Assembly (NCBI RefSeq): GCF_000814845.2
Contig: NZ_CP010431.2
Location: forward strand, 4,588,001-4,652,000
Reading direction: 5' to 3'
From: Pandoraea sputorum
GTDB taxonomy: Bacteria; Pseudomonadota; Gammaproteobacteria; Burkholderiales; Burkholderiaceae
Length of the DNA stretch: 64,000 bases
Below the pieces are notes generated by a model. It did not search any database. It worked only from the letters and a program-made list of their open reading frames with translations, and was not told where the DNA came from. A program made the translations under genes and the position numbers. Below are positions 17,780 to 25,143 of this stretch, piece after piece. Position 1 is the stretch's first letter. Each line of letters starts with the position of its first letter.

Positions 17780-18717
17780 ACGTCGCCGACACACCGGACG
17801 CCGCCATGCCGTCGCCCCGCCCGTCCACCCAAGCCTCCCGGGCCGCCACCGCACGCGCGGTGCGCGGCGCGTTCACCGGCGGCTCGCTCGCGGCACCGGC
17901 CACGCTCGTCGTGCTGCTGGTGATCGTGCTGCCGGGCTTGCAACTGGTGCGCTACAGCTTCAACCGGTTCGACCCCGTCGACATGATGCAGGCGGCCCTC
18001 ACGGGGGCGAACTACATCAAGTTCTTTACCGATCCGTACTACCTGTCGGTGCTGTGGACGACGATCAAAGTTGCGTCGCTGTGCACGGTGCTCGCACTCG
18101 TCTTCGGCTTCCCCGTCGCGTATGTGCTCGCGCGCACGCAAAGCCGTTTCAAGAGCCTGCTCGTCATGCTGCTGGTATTCCCGTTGCTCGTGGGCAACGT
18201 GGTGCGCGCCGCCGGTTGGATGGTGATGCTCGGCAACGCCGGTTTCGTCAACTCGCTGCTCGTGTCGCTGGGTATCGTGCCGCAGCCGATTCGTCTGCTG
18301 TACACGCCATTCGCAGTCGTTATCGGCACCACGGCAGTCGTGCTGCCCTACATGATTCTGACGTTGCAGAGTGTGCTCGAAGGCATGGACTTCTCCGTCG
18401 AGGAAGCCGCGCGCAATCTCGGCGCCACCTTCCGGCAGACACTTACCCGCGTGATCCTCCCAATGGCTGCACCGGGTATCGCCGCGGGCACGATGCTCGT
18501 CTTCATTCTTTGCATGAACGCGTATGCCACCCCCGTGCTGCTCGGCGGCACCGGCATCACGATGATGACGCCCTCGATCTACGACCAGATCGCCAAGGCG
18601 AACAACTGGCCGTTCGGCGCGGTGCTCTCCATCGTGTCGATGGTCGTGACGTTCGCACTCGCCATCGCCTCTCACTGGGTCATTCACCGCCGTTACGCAA
18701 AGACGATGATGACCTGA
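17776..18717 (+). CDS. ABC transporter permease, PotB type
   Basis: Second permease of the importer, 313 aa. The GTG at 17776 overlaps the previous stop (GTGA), indicating translational coupling; ATG 17806 is an alternative. One TM helix is near residues 40-60 (PATLVVLLVIVLPGLQLVRYSF), and the motif EEAARNLGATFRQTLTRVILP (about 207-227) is the ATPase-coupling loop. Unlike most transport operons, the two permease genes are separated by the ATPase and receptor genes. Confidence 0.87.
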   Translation: MNVADTPDAAMPSPRPSTQASRAATARAVRGAFTGGSLAAPATLVVLLVIVLPGLQLVRYSFNRFDPVDMMQAALTGANYIKFFTDPYYLSVLWTTIKVASLCTVLALVFGFPVAYVLARTQSRFKSLLVMLLVFPLLVGNVVRAAGWMVMLGNAGFVNSLLVSLGIVPQPIRLLYTPFAVVIGTTAVVLPYMILTLQSVLEGMDFSVEEAARNLGATFRQTLTRVILPMAAPGIAAGTMLVFILCMNAYATPVLLGGTGITMMTPSIYDQIAKANNWPFGAVLSIVSMVVTFALAIASHWVIHRRYAKTMMT

Positions 18718-18724
18718 CTTCGCT

Positions 18725-18753
18725 CATGCGCGCCGGCTTGCGTGGCGCGCATG
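18725..18753 (+). promoter_or_regulatory. Strong stem-loop between permease and M24 genes
   Basis: Perfect 10-bp stem catgcgcgcc (18725-18734) / ggcgcgcatg (18744-18753), loop of 9 nt, inside the 78-nt gap. There is no U-tract. It may stabilise the transporter part of the mRNA or separate transporter and hydrolase expression levels. Confidence 0.5.
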
Positions 18754-18795
18754 TCTCTGACACTTCGCCTCTCGTTTGCAGACAAAGGTTTCCCG

Positions 18796-19992
18796 ATGCC
18801 GACTCTCTCCGATGCCACACGTCAGTACCGTCGCGGGCTAATGAACGATCTGATGGACCGCACGCGTGTCGATGCGCTCGTGTTCACCGCCGCCGACTTC
18901 TTCCAGTGGGCGACCAACTTTCACGTCGACGTGCAGACGTGGGAGCGCCCCATCGCCGTTTGCGTGCCGCGTAATGGCGAACCGTTCGCCGTAATGAACG
19001 AACTGTCCACGCATCATCTGATGATGGCGCGTGAGCGTCATCACCTGTGGCTCGACCTGGAGCGCGTCACGCTCTACGCTGAGCATCCGCGCGTCACGCA
19101 ACGTCAGCCGCTGCTCGCAGAAGTGCCCGCGCTCATCGCAGATACGCTGCGCGCCGCCGGACTGGCAGCATCGCGTATCGGAGTCGATGCCGCAGGCGGC
19201 CCGCTCGCGCGAGCGGGCGCCATGCTGCCAGACGCTAAGTTCGTGCCGATGCTCGCGGACATGCGTGGCCTGCGCTGGGTGAAGCACGACGAAGAGATCG
19301 CCATCATGCGCGCGGCTGCCGAGTTGGCTGACTGGGTGCAGGACCGGTATCGCGAGAACATCCGCCCCGGGCGCCTGGTGCAGGAACTCGACTACTCGAT
19401 GGCTGCGTTGATGGTCACCGAGGGCGCAAAGCGCTTCCCTGGCGAGAATCTCGAAGTGATGCGCTGCTGGACGCTTTCCGGCCCTGCGTCTGCCTCGCCG
19501 CATGGCGACGGCGCGTCGTGCGGCGCGCGTATCAGCGAAGGCGACGGCATGGTGAATATCGTGATCCCGCGTCTGAACGGTCTCGTCATCGAGAACGAAC
19601 GCACGTGGTTCTGCGGCAAGCCGTCGAGCGAACAGGCGCGCTTCTACGAAGTCGCGCGCGCGGCGAACGAAGCCGCCGTCGGGGCCGCTATCACCGGCAA
19701 GCCCGTGTCCGGCATCGACGCCGCTGCGCAGGCCGTCATCGAGAAAGCCGGTTGCGGGGAGTACATCCGCCATCGCACCGGTCATGGCATGGGCATCATC
19801 GGTCACGAGTATCCGGACGACATGGCGTTCAACCATCGCCCGCTGCTCGCGAACGAAGTGTATTCGGCCGAGCCGGGCATCTATGTCTACGGGCTGGGCG
19901 GGTTCCGTCTGGACGACTCGGTCGTCACCGGCGACACCCCGATCATGCTCACCCGGACCCCGCGAACGCTCGCGCACGCGACCATCGATTGA
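18796..19992 (+). CDS. M24 (Xaa-Pro aminopeptidase/creatinase-fold) protein with unusual metal site
   Basis: Two-domain creatinase/aminopeptidase-fold protein, 398 aa from ATG 18796 (AAAGG upstream). The N-terminal domain (about 1-150) is of creatinase_N type. The C-terminal pita-bread domain has HRTGHGMGIIGHE (about 325-337) and the acidic motif SAEPGIYVY. The segment that normally carries the Asp-x10-Asp metal pair reads MVNIVIPRLNGLVIENERTWF (from about 251): the first Asp appears replaced by a non-acidic residue and the second by Glu. The last Glu motif reads GFRLDD. It may be an altered-metal hydrolase, a lyase-like derivative or a non-peptidase. Operon context points to a ligand imported by the upstream ABC system. 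Confidence 0.8.
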   Translation: MPTLSDATRQYRRGLMNDLMDRTRVDALVFTAADFFQWATNFHVDVQTWERPIAVCVPRNGEPFAVMNELSTHHLMMARERHHLWLDLERVTLYAEHPRVTQRQPLLAEVPALIADTLRAAGLAASRIGVDAAGGPLARAGAMLPDAKFVPMLADMRGLRWVKHDEEIAIMRAAAELADWVQDRYRENIRPGRLVQELDYSMAALMVTEGAKRFPGENLEVMRCWTLSGPASASPHGDGASCGARISEGDGMVNIVIPRLNGLVIENERTWFCGKPSSEQARFYEVARAANEAAVGAAITGKPVSGIDAAAQAVIEKAGCGEYIRHRTGHGMGIIGHEYPDDMAFNHRPLLANEVYSAEPGIYVYGLGGFRLDDSVVTGDTPIMLTRTPRTLAHATID

Positions 19993-20054
19993 GAACGCAA
20001 GGCAGATGCCGACGTACAGGCGTCCGCTCAGAAAAACATCCTGGAGGAGAAGTC

Positions 20055-21296
20055 ATGGAGTCGATTCTGCTGTCGAACTGCGCGCTGCTGGACCCAGTCA
20101 AGGGCGAGCTTTGCGAAGACCACGCTGTGCTGATTGAAAACGGACGCATCAAGGAAGTCTCGGACAAACCGATTCGCGCGACGTCGGCGCGCGAGATCGA
20201 CGCGCACGGTCGTACCGTCATGCCGGGTCTCATCGATCTGCACGTGCACGTGCACGCCACGCAACTCAATCTTTCGGCGCAGGCCCATCTGCCGAACGTG
20301 CTTGTCACGCTTAAATCGGTGCCGATTCTGCAAGGCATGCTCAGACGCGGCTTCACCACGGTGCGCGACGCAGGCGGCGCAGGTCACGCCATCAAGCATG
20401 CGGTCGAGAGTGGACTGGCCGAAGGCCCGCGTCTGTTCGTGTCGGGCCGCGCGATCAGCCAGACCGGCGGACACGGTGACGGACGCCCGCGCACCGACTA
20501 CATCGGCACCGACGGCCCGTGCCCGTGCTGCGTGCGCGTCGGCGCACTCTCACGTGTGGCCGACGGCGTGGACGAAGTGCGCCGCGCCGTGCGCGAAGAG
20601 CTGCAAATGGGCGCGGACCAGATCAAGATCATGGCGTCGGGCGGCGTGGCGTCGCCGACCGATCCCGTCGGCGCATGGGGTTATTCGGAAGACGAAATTC
20701 GCGCCATCGTCGCCGAGGCGCGCGGGCGTGGCACCTACGTGCTCGCGCATGCATACACGGCGGCCGCCATCGAACGCGCCGTGCGTTGCGGTGTGCGCAC
20801 CGTCGAGCACGGCAACCTTGTCGACGCCCCGACCGCACGCTTCATGGCGGAGCAAGGCGCGTACGCCGTGCCTACGCTGGTGACTTATGACGCGCTCGCC
20901 AACGAAGGCAAATCGCTTGGCCTGCCCGACGACAGCGTCGCGAAGATTGCCGACGTGCACGCGGCCGGTCTTCGCTCGCTGGAGATCTTCCGCGAAGCCG
21001 GTGTGAAGATGGGTTACGGCTCGGACCTGCTCGGCGAGTCACAGCGCCTGCAAAGCGACGAATTCCGTCTGCGTGCGGAAGTGCTGTCGCCCGCGGAGAT
21101 TCTGCGCAGTGCGACGGTCGTCGGTGCGGAAGTGCTCGGACAGTCGGGGCAACTGGGTGAGATCGTGCCCGGCGCGCATGCCGATGTGCTGATCGTCGAC
21201 GGTAATCCGCTCGCGTCGCTCGACTGCCTGCTCGGGCAGGGGGAGCGAATTCCGATGGTGATGAAGGGCGGTAAAATCCACGCTTTCGCGCTGTAA
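20055..21296 (+). CDS. Amidohydrolase (Xaa-Pro/Xaa-Arg dipeptidase-like)
   Basis: Metal-dependent amidohydrolase of the imidazolonepropionase/prolidase-like family, 413 aa. ATG 20055 follows a strong GGAGGAGA. The TIM-barrel ligands are all visible: HVHVH (about 62-66), the candidate bridging lysine in DQIKIMASGG (about 190), AHAYT (about 231), VEHGN (about 251) and GSDLLG (about 322). The GGHGDGRP and CPCC stretches resemble those of L-Xaa-L-Pro/Arg dipeptidases. It ends the operon and presumably hydrolyses an amide in the compound brought in by the transporter, before or after the M24 protein acts. Confidence 0.86.
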   Translation: MESILLSNCALLDPVKGELCEDHAVLIENGRIKEVSDKPIRATSAREIDAHGRTVMPGLIDLHVHVHATQLNLSAQAHLPNVLVTLKSVPILQGMLRRGFTTVRDAGGAGHAIKHAVESGLAEGPRLFVSGRAISQTGGHGDGRPRTDYIGTDGPCPCCVRVGALSRVADGVDEVRRAVREELQMGADQIKIMASGGVASPTDPVGAWGYSEDEIRAIVAEARGRGTYVLAHAYTAAAIERAVRCGVRTVEHGNLVDAPTARFMAEQGAYAVPTLVTYDALANEGKSLGLPDDSVAKIADVHAAGLRSLEIFREAGVKMGYGSDLLGESQRLQSDEFRLRAEVLSPAEILRSATVVGAEVLGQSGQLGEIVPGAHADVLIVDGNPLASLDCLLGQGERIPMVMKGGKIHAFAL

Positions 21297-21413
21297 GGCA
21301 GCGGCTGCACCGGATGGGGAGGCGACGCGCCTCAAGGGTTCGCGCGTCGTCGCTCACGCCCGAGTCTGCGGTCTGACACGTCTGCCCACACGCCAACCTT
21401 CCGTGGAGAATCG

Positions 21414-22328
21414 ATGGATTTCCGGCACATCGACGCCTTTCGGGCGCTGATGCTCACGCGCACGACCACCAAAGCGGCACAGGTGCTCGGCACGTCGCAG
21501 TCTGCGGTGAGCCGTCTCGTCGCCGATCTCGAACGCTCGACACGGCTCACACTGTTCGACCGTGCGCGGGGCCGTCTTGAGCCGACGGCAGAAGCGTTCG
21601 CCCTGTTCGAGGAAGTCGAGCGCCGTTATGCGGGGCTCGACAATATCCGCGAATTTGCGCTGAATCTGCGCAACCCCGACCGGGCCGTGATTCGTGTCGG
21701 GTCGGTCGTATCGTTCGGGCTGGGATTCTCCGCGCGCGTGATGGCGGGTTATCGTGCGTTGTATCCGAGCGTGCAACTGGCGTTGACGACGGGCGCGTCG
21801 GACCTGATTCGCGATCAGGTCGTCACGCATCAGTTAGCGCTGGGGTTGGTGACCGACACCATCGACGTGGCGGCAACCGACGCCGTCTCCTTTGCCAAAC
21901 TCGACGCGATCTGTGCGTTACCGGCGGGTCATGCGCTCGCGCGAAAGAAGGTGATTCGTCTGGCCGACCTCAAGGGACAGCCGATTCTCTCGTACGAGCC
22001 GACGGACATGATTCGCTGGGGCATGGATCAGTTGTTCGCCGACGGCCAGTTGCACGAGCAGGTCGTCGCAACGGCGCGCTATTCGATCAACATCGGCACG
22101 ATGGTCAAGGAGAACGTCGGGATCGGATTGCTGCACCCGGTGTCGGCTTACGACTTCCTCGATTCGGATCTCGTATTGCGACGCTTCGAGCCGTCGATGC
22201 CCTTTCATACCCTGCGCATTACGCCGCGCGCTGCGGCGCCAAGCACCCAGCTCGATGACCTCGTGCGGGTGATGGAAACGACACTGGACGATGTGATGGC
22301 GGCGGTGCAAGCGCGGATGAAGCTGTGA
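21414..22328 (+). CDS. LysR-family transcriptional regulator (OccR/NocR-like)
   Basis: LysR regulator, 304 aa, ATG 21414 behind GGAGAATCG. The N-terminal winged helix has RHIDAFRALMLTRTTTKAAQVLGTSQSAVSRLVADLE (1-40), close to the opine regulators OccR and NocR in style. The effector domain follows (about 90-300) with VRIGS-like VIRVGSVVSFGLG. It lies 117 nt after the amidohydrolase in the same direction and probably controls the transporter-hydrolase operon; the ATGCWAATTTGCAT sites are candidate targets. Transcription ends at the 22365 terminator. Confidence 0.87.
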   Translation: MDFRHIDAFRALMLTRTTTKAAQVLGTSQSAVSRLVADLERSTRLTLFDRARGRLEPTAEAFALFEEVERRYAGLDNIREFALNLRNPDRAVIRVGSVVSFGLGFSARVMAGYRALYPSVQLALTTGASDLIRDQVVTHQLALGLVTDTIDVAATDAVSFAKLDAICALPAGHALARKKVIRLADLKGQPILSYEPTDMIRWGMDQLFADGQLHEQVVATARYSINIGTMVKENVGIGLLHPVSAYDFLDSDLVLRRFEPSMPFHTLRITPRAAAPSTQLDDLVRVMETTLDDVMAAVQARMKL

Positions 22329-22364
22329 TGCTTCGCGGCGCCCGGCTATGGCCGTCCAAAAAAC

Positions 22365-22395
22365 AAAAGCCCGCCGGTGCTCCGGCGGGCTTTTT
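22365..22395. terminator. Bidirectional terminator LysR gene / purM
   Basis: 13-bp stem aaaagcccgccgg (22365-22377) / ccggcgggctttt (22382-22394) with TGCT loop, between convergent genes. Confidence 0.92.
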
Positions 22396-22416
22396 GCATT
22401 CCTGACGACGCGTGTC

Positions 22417-23463
22417 TTACGACACGATCGTTTGCGCTTCGCCTTCCTTGCGCTCGCGGATCGTGCCCAGACGGTAGACCGTCTCGCCCGACGCTTCGAG
22501 GTGCTTGAGCGCAGCGTCCGCGTCGGCAGCCGACACGATCACGGCCATGCCGATACCGCAGTTGAACACGCGGTGCATTTCGGCGTCGGCCACCTTGCCG
22601 TGCTCCTGCAGCCACTGGAACAGCGGCGGGAGCGTCCAGGCGTCCTGCTTGATGTCGGCCGTCAGATGATCCTGCAACACACGCGGGATGTTCTCCACAA
22701 TGCCGCCACCCGTGATGTGGGCCATGCCCTTGACCGTCAGCGTTTCCATCAGCGCGAGCAGCGGCTTGACGTAAATACGCGTCGGGGCCATCAGCACGTC
22801 ACGCAGCGGCTGGCCGTGGAAGTCGGCGTCCAGATCCGGCTTGGCGACTTCGATGATCTTGCGGACCAGCGAGTAACCGTTCGAATGCGCACCCGACGAG
22901 GCCAGACCCAGCACCACGTCGCCCGGGACGATCGACTTGCCGTCGATGATCTTGCTCTTCTCGACTGCACCGACCGCGAAACCGGCCAGATCGTACTCGC
23001 CGTCCGGGTACATGCTCGGCATTTCCGCCGTCTCGCCACCGATCAGCGCGCAACCGGACAGCTCGCAACCCTGAGCGATGCCCTTGACGACCGTCGCGGC
23101 CGTGGCCACGTCCAGCTTGCCGCAGGCGAAGTAGTCGAGGAAGAACAGCGGCTCGGCGCCCTGCACCAGAATGTCGTTCACGCTCATGGCGACCAGATCC
23201 TGGCCGACCGTGTCGTGTTTGTTCAGCGTGAAGGCCAGCTTAAGCTTGGTGCCCACGCCGTCGGTCCCCGAAACGAGCACCGGCTCCTTGTAGCGCTTGG
23301 GCACTTCGAACAGTGCGCCAAAGCCGCCAATGCCGCCCAGCACGCCGTCGCGCAGGGTTTTCTTGGCAAACGGCTTGATCGCTTCGACCAATGCGTCGCC
23401 CGCTTCGATGTCGACGCCAGCGTCGCGATAGGAAAGGCCGGAAGTTTCGTTAGGGTGTGACAT
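22417..23463 (-). CDS. purM: Phosphoribosylformylglycinamidine cyclo-ligase PurM
   Basis: AIR synthetase, step five of de novo purine synthesis, 348 aa. Family marks: [83 protein letters not shown] and [18 protein letters not shown]. It is monocistronic and divergent from hda. ATG 23463 lies about 31 nt from a TAAAAT box in the shared palindromic promoter region. Confidence 0.96.
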   Translation of the reverse strand: MSHPNETSGLSYRDAGVDIEAGDALVEAIKPFAKKTLRDGVLGGIGGFGALFEVPKRYKEPVLVSGTDGVGTKLKLAFTLNKHDTVGQDLVAMSVNDILVQGAEPLFFLDYFACGKLDVATAATVVKGIAQGCELSGCALIGGETAEMPSMYPDGEYDLAGFAVGAVEKSKIIDGKSIVPGDVVLGLASSGAHSNGYSLVRKIIEVAKPDLDADFHGQPLRDVLMAPTRIYVKPLLALMETLTVKGMAHITGGGIVENIPRVLQDHLTADIKQDAWTLPPLFQWLQEHGKVADAEMHRVFNCGIGMAVIVSAADADAALKHLEASGETVYRLGTIRERKEGEAQTIVS

Positions 23464-23484
23464 GACGGGAATGCATCAAGGTTC

Positions 23485-23503
23485 GGTAAAATGCGATTTT
23501 ACC
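23485..23503. promoter_or_regulatory. Symmetric divergent -10 region purM/hda
   Basis: ggtaaaat-gcg-attttacc is a perfect 8-bp inverted repeat around GCG. It places a TAAAAT hexamer on each strand (plus 23487-23492, minus 23500-23495), so face-to-face -10 elements for the divergent genes overlap. Convincing -35 boxes were not seen. Confidence 0.5.
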
Positions 23504-23581
23504 CGATGCGCGTGTCCTTTCGGAACGCAAAGCGGATATCGGACGCCAGGAATGCCCGGCGTGCCCTGTAAACCGTACTCT

Positions 23582-23604
23582 GCCGGCCTTTAGCCGGCTT
23601 TCTT
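23582..23604 (+). promoter_or_regulatory. Terminator-like hairpin in the hda leader
   Basis: GCCGGC-CTTTA-GCCGGC followed by TTTCTT, ending 5 nt before the hda GTG. The hairpin lies where an SD would sit, so it could lower either transcription or translation of hda. Confidence 0.4.
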
Positions 23605-23609
23605 CGTTC

Positions 23610-24320
23610 GTGATTCAGCAACTGTATCTCGACCTCGGCACCCCGCCGCCCGCGACGTTCGACAATTTTATTGTCGGGCCCAACCGCGAGGCGGCGCAGA
23701 CGCTTGCCGACCTCCCCGCCGAACTCTCGTCGGGCACGGCGCGCGACCGCGGCATCTACCTCTGGGGAGCTGTCGGGTCCGGCCGCACCCATCTGATGGA
23801 GGCCCTGTGCCACGCCATGGGGCCGAGCGCGCGTTATTTGCGTCCCAACAGCCCGCTGGCCGCTTTCACGTTCGACGACGCCAGCACGGTCTACTGCGTG
23901 GACGACAGCGACAATCTCTCGCCCACCCAACAAATCGCCGCCTTCAATCTGTTCAACGAGACCCGCGCCCGTCCGCACTGCGCGTTCGTGGCCGCCGGCT
24001 CACAGCCGCCCGTCGACATGCCGCTGCGCGAAGACCTGCGCACCCGCCTCGGTTGGGGTCTCGTATTTCACATTGTGGGATTGGACGATGACGGCAAGAA
24101 GCAGGCCCTGCAAAACGCTGCACGCGAGCGTGGGTTGCAACTGGCGACCGATGTCCCGGCCTATCTGCTCACGCATTTCGAGCGCGATATGTCGAGCCTG
24201 ATGGCCCTGCTCGACCGGCTCGACCGGTTTTCGATGGAGCAAAAGCGGGCGGTGACGCTGCCGCTGCTGCGCCAGATGCTCACCCATACCGACCCGGCTC
24301 CACCGGACGGCAAACCCTGA
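23610..24320 (+). CDS. hda: DnaA regulatory inactivator Hda
   Basis: AAA+ protein that, with the sliding clamp, promotes DnaA-ATP hydrolysis after initiation. 236 aa from GTG 23610. The N-terminus MIQQLYLDLGTPPPATFDNF carries the clamp-binding QLxLxL motif. The P-loop is GAVGSGRTH (53-61) with Arg in place of Lys, as is also seen in E. coli Hda. An arginine-finger region DLRTRLGWGL (about 139-148) is visible. No SD precedes the GTG. The N-terminal clamp motif supports this start. The gene is divergent from purM and separate from the HAD phosphatase downstream (142-nt gap). Confidence 0.93.
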   Translation: MIQQLYLDLGTPPPATFDNFIVGPNREAAQTLADLPAELSSGTARDRGIYLWGAVGSGRTHLMEALCHAMGPSARYLRPNSPLAAFTFDDASTVYCVDDSDNLSPTQQIAAFNLFNETRARPHCAFVAAGSQPPVDMPLREDLRTRLGWGLVFHIVGLDDDGKKQALQNAARERGLQLATDVPAYLLTHFERDMSSLMALLDRLDRFSMEQKRAVTLPLLRQMLTHTDPAPPDGKP

Positions 24321-24449
24321 GCAGTGGCCGATCGGACACATCACCGGATACATCACATGAGGTACCTCTCGGTAACATTCGATACCCGTTCCGCGCAGGT
24401 GCCAGCCCCCTCAATCACCGAACGACATTAGACGGCCCTTCGCTTCAGG

Positions 24450-24455
24450 TAAAAT
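24450..24455 (+). promoter_or_regulatory. Candidate -10 box (leaderless) for the HAD phosphatase gene
   Basis: TAAAAT ending 7 nt before ATG 24463, no SD, weak -35. Confidence 0.4.
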
Positions 24456-24462
24456 TCGCGCA

Positions 24463-25143
24463 ATGACCAATTTAGCTCTCTTCGATCTCGATCACACCCT
24501 GCTGCCGACCGACAGCGACAAGGAATGGGGCCGTTTCCTCGTGCGCCAGGGCGCGGTCGAGCGCGACTCCTACGCGCAGGCCAACGAGGCCTTCTATCAG
24601 GACTACCGTGCAGGCCGGCTCGACATGCCGGCCTATCTGCGTTTCTGCCTCGCCCCGCTCGCGCGCTATCCGCGTGACCAGCTCGACGCCTGGCATGCGC
24701 AGTACATGGAAGAATCGATCCTGCCGCACGTGCGTCCGGAAGCGCTCGAACTGCTCGACATGCACCGCAAGGCGGGCGATCTGTGCGCCATCGTGACGGC
24801 GACGAACACGTTCGTCACCCGCCCCATCGCCAAGGCCTTCGGCGTCGACCATCTGATCGGCACCGAACCGGCGACCGTCGGCAACGACCCGAACGCGCGC
24901 TACACCGGCGAGTACGTGGGCACGCCGAGCTTCCGTGAAGGCAAGATCACCCGCACCGAAGCGTGGCTCGCCAGCCTCGGCAAGACCTGGGGCGACTTCA
25001 ACCACGCCTTTTTCTACAGCGATTCCGCCAACGACGTCCCCCTGATGGAGAAGGTGAACCATCCGGTGGCAACGAACCCCGATGAGGCGCTGCGCGAAAT
25101 CGCACTGGCGCGTCGCTGGCCCATTCTCGAGTTGTTCCAGTGA
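24463..25143 (+). CDS. HAD-IB family phosphatase (phosphoserine-phosphatase-like)
   Basis: Haloacid-dehalogenase hydrolase of subfamily IB, 226 aa, a phosphatase for a small phosphorylated substrate. Motif I DLDHTLLPTD has nucleophile D8 and acid D10; motif II is IVTATN (T112/T114); motif III is K161 in EGKITR; motif IV is YSDSANDVPLM (D187, D191). The helical cap spans about 17-90. Close relatives are annotated as SerB-like or histidinol-phosphate phosphatases; I cannot choose between them. It overlaps pcnB by 4 nt (GTGA), beginning a tight HAD-pcnB-folK-dgk run. Confidence 0.87.
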   Translation: MTNLALFDLDHTLLPTDSDKEWGRFLVRQGAVERDSYAQANEAFYQDYRAGRLDMPAYLRFCLAPLARYPRDQLDAWHAQYMEESILPHVRPEALELLDMHRKAGDLCAIVTATNTFVTRPIAKAFGVDHLIGTEPATVGNDPNARYTGEYVGTPSFREGKITRTEAWLASLGKTWGDFNHAFFYSDSANDVPLMEKVNHPVATNPDEALREIALARRWPILELFQ

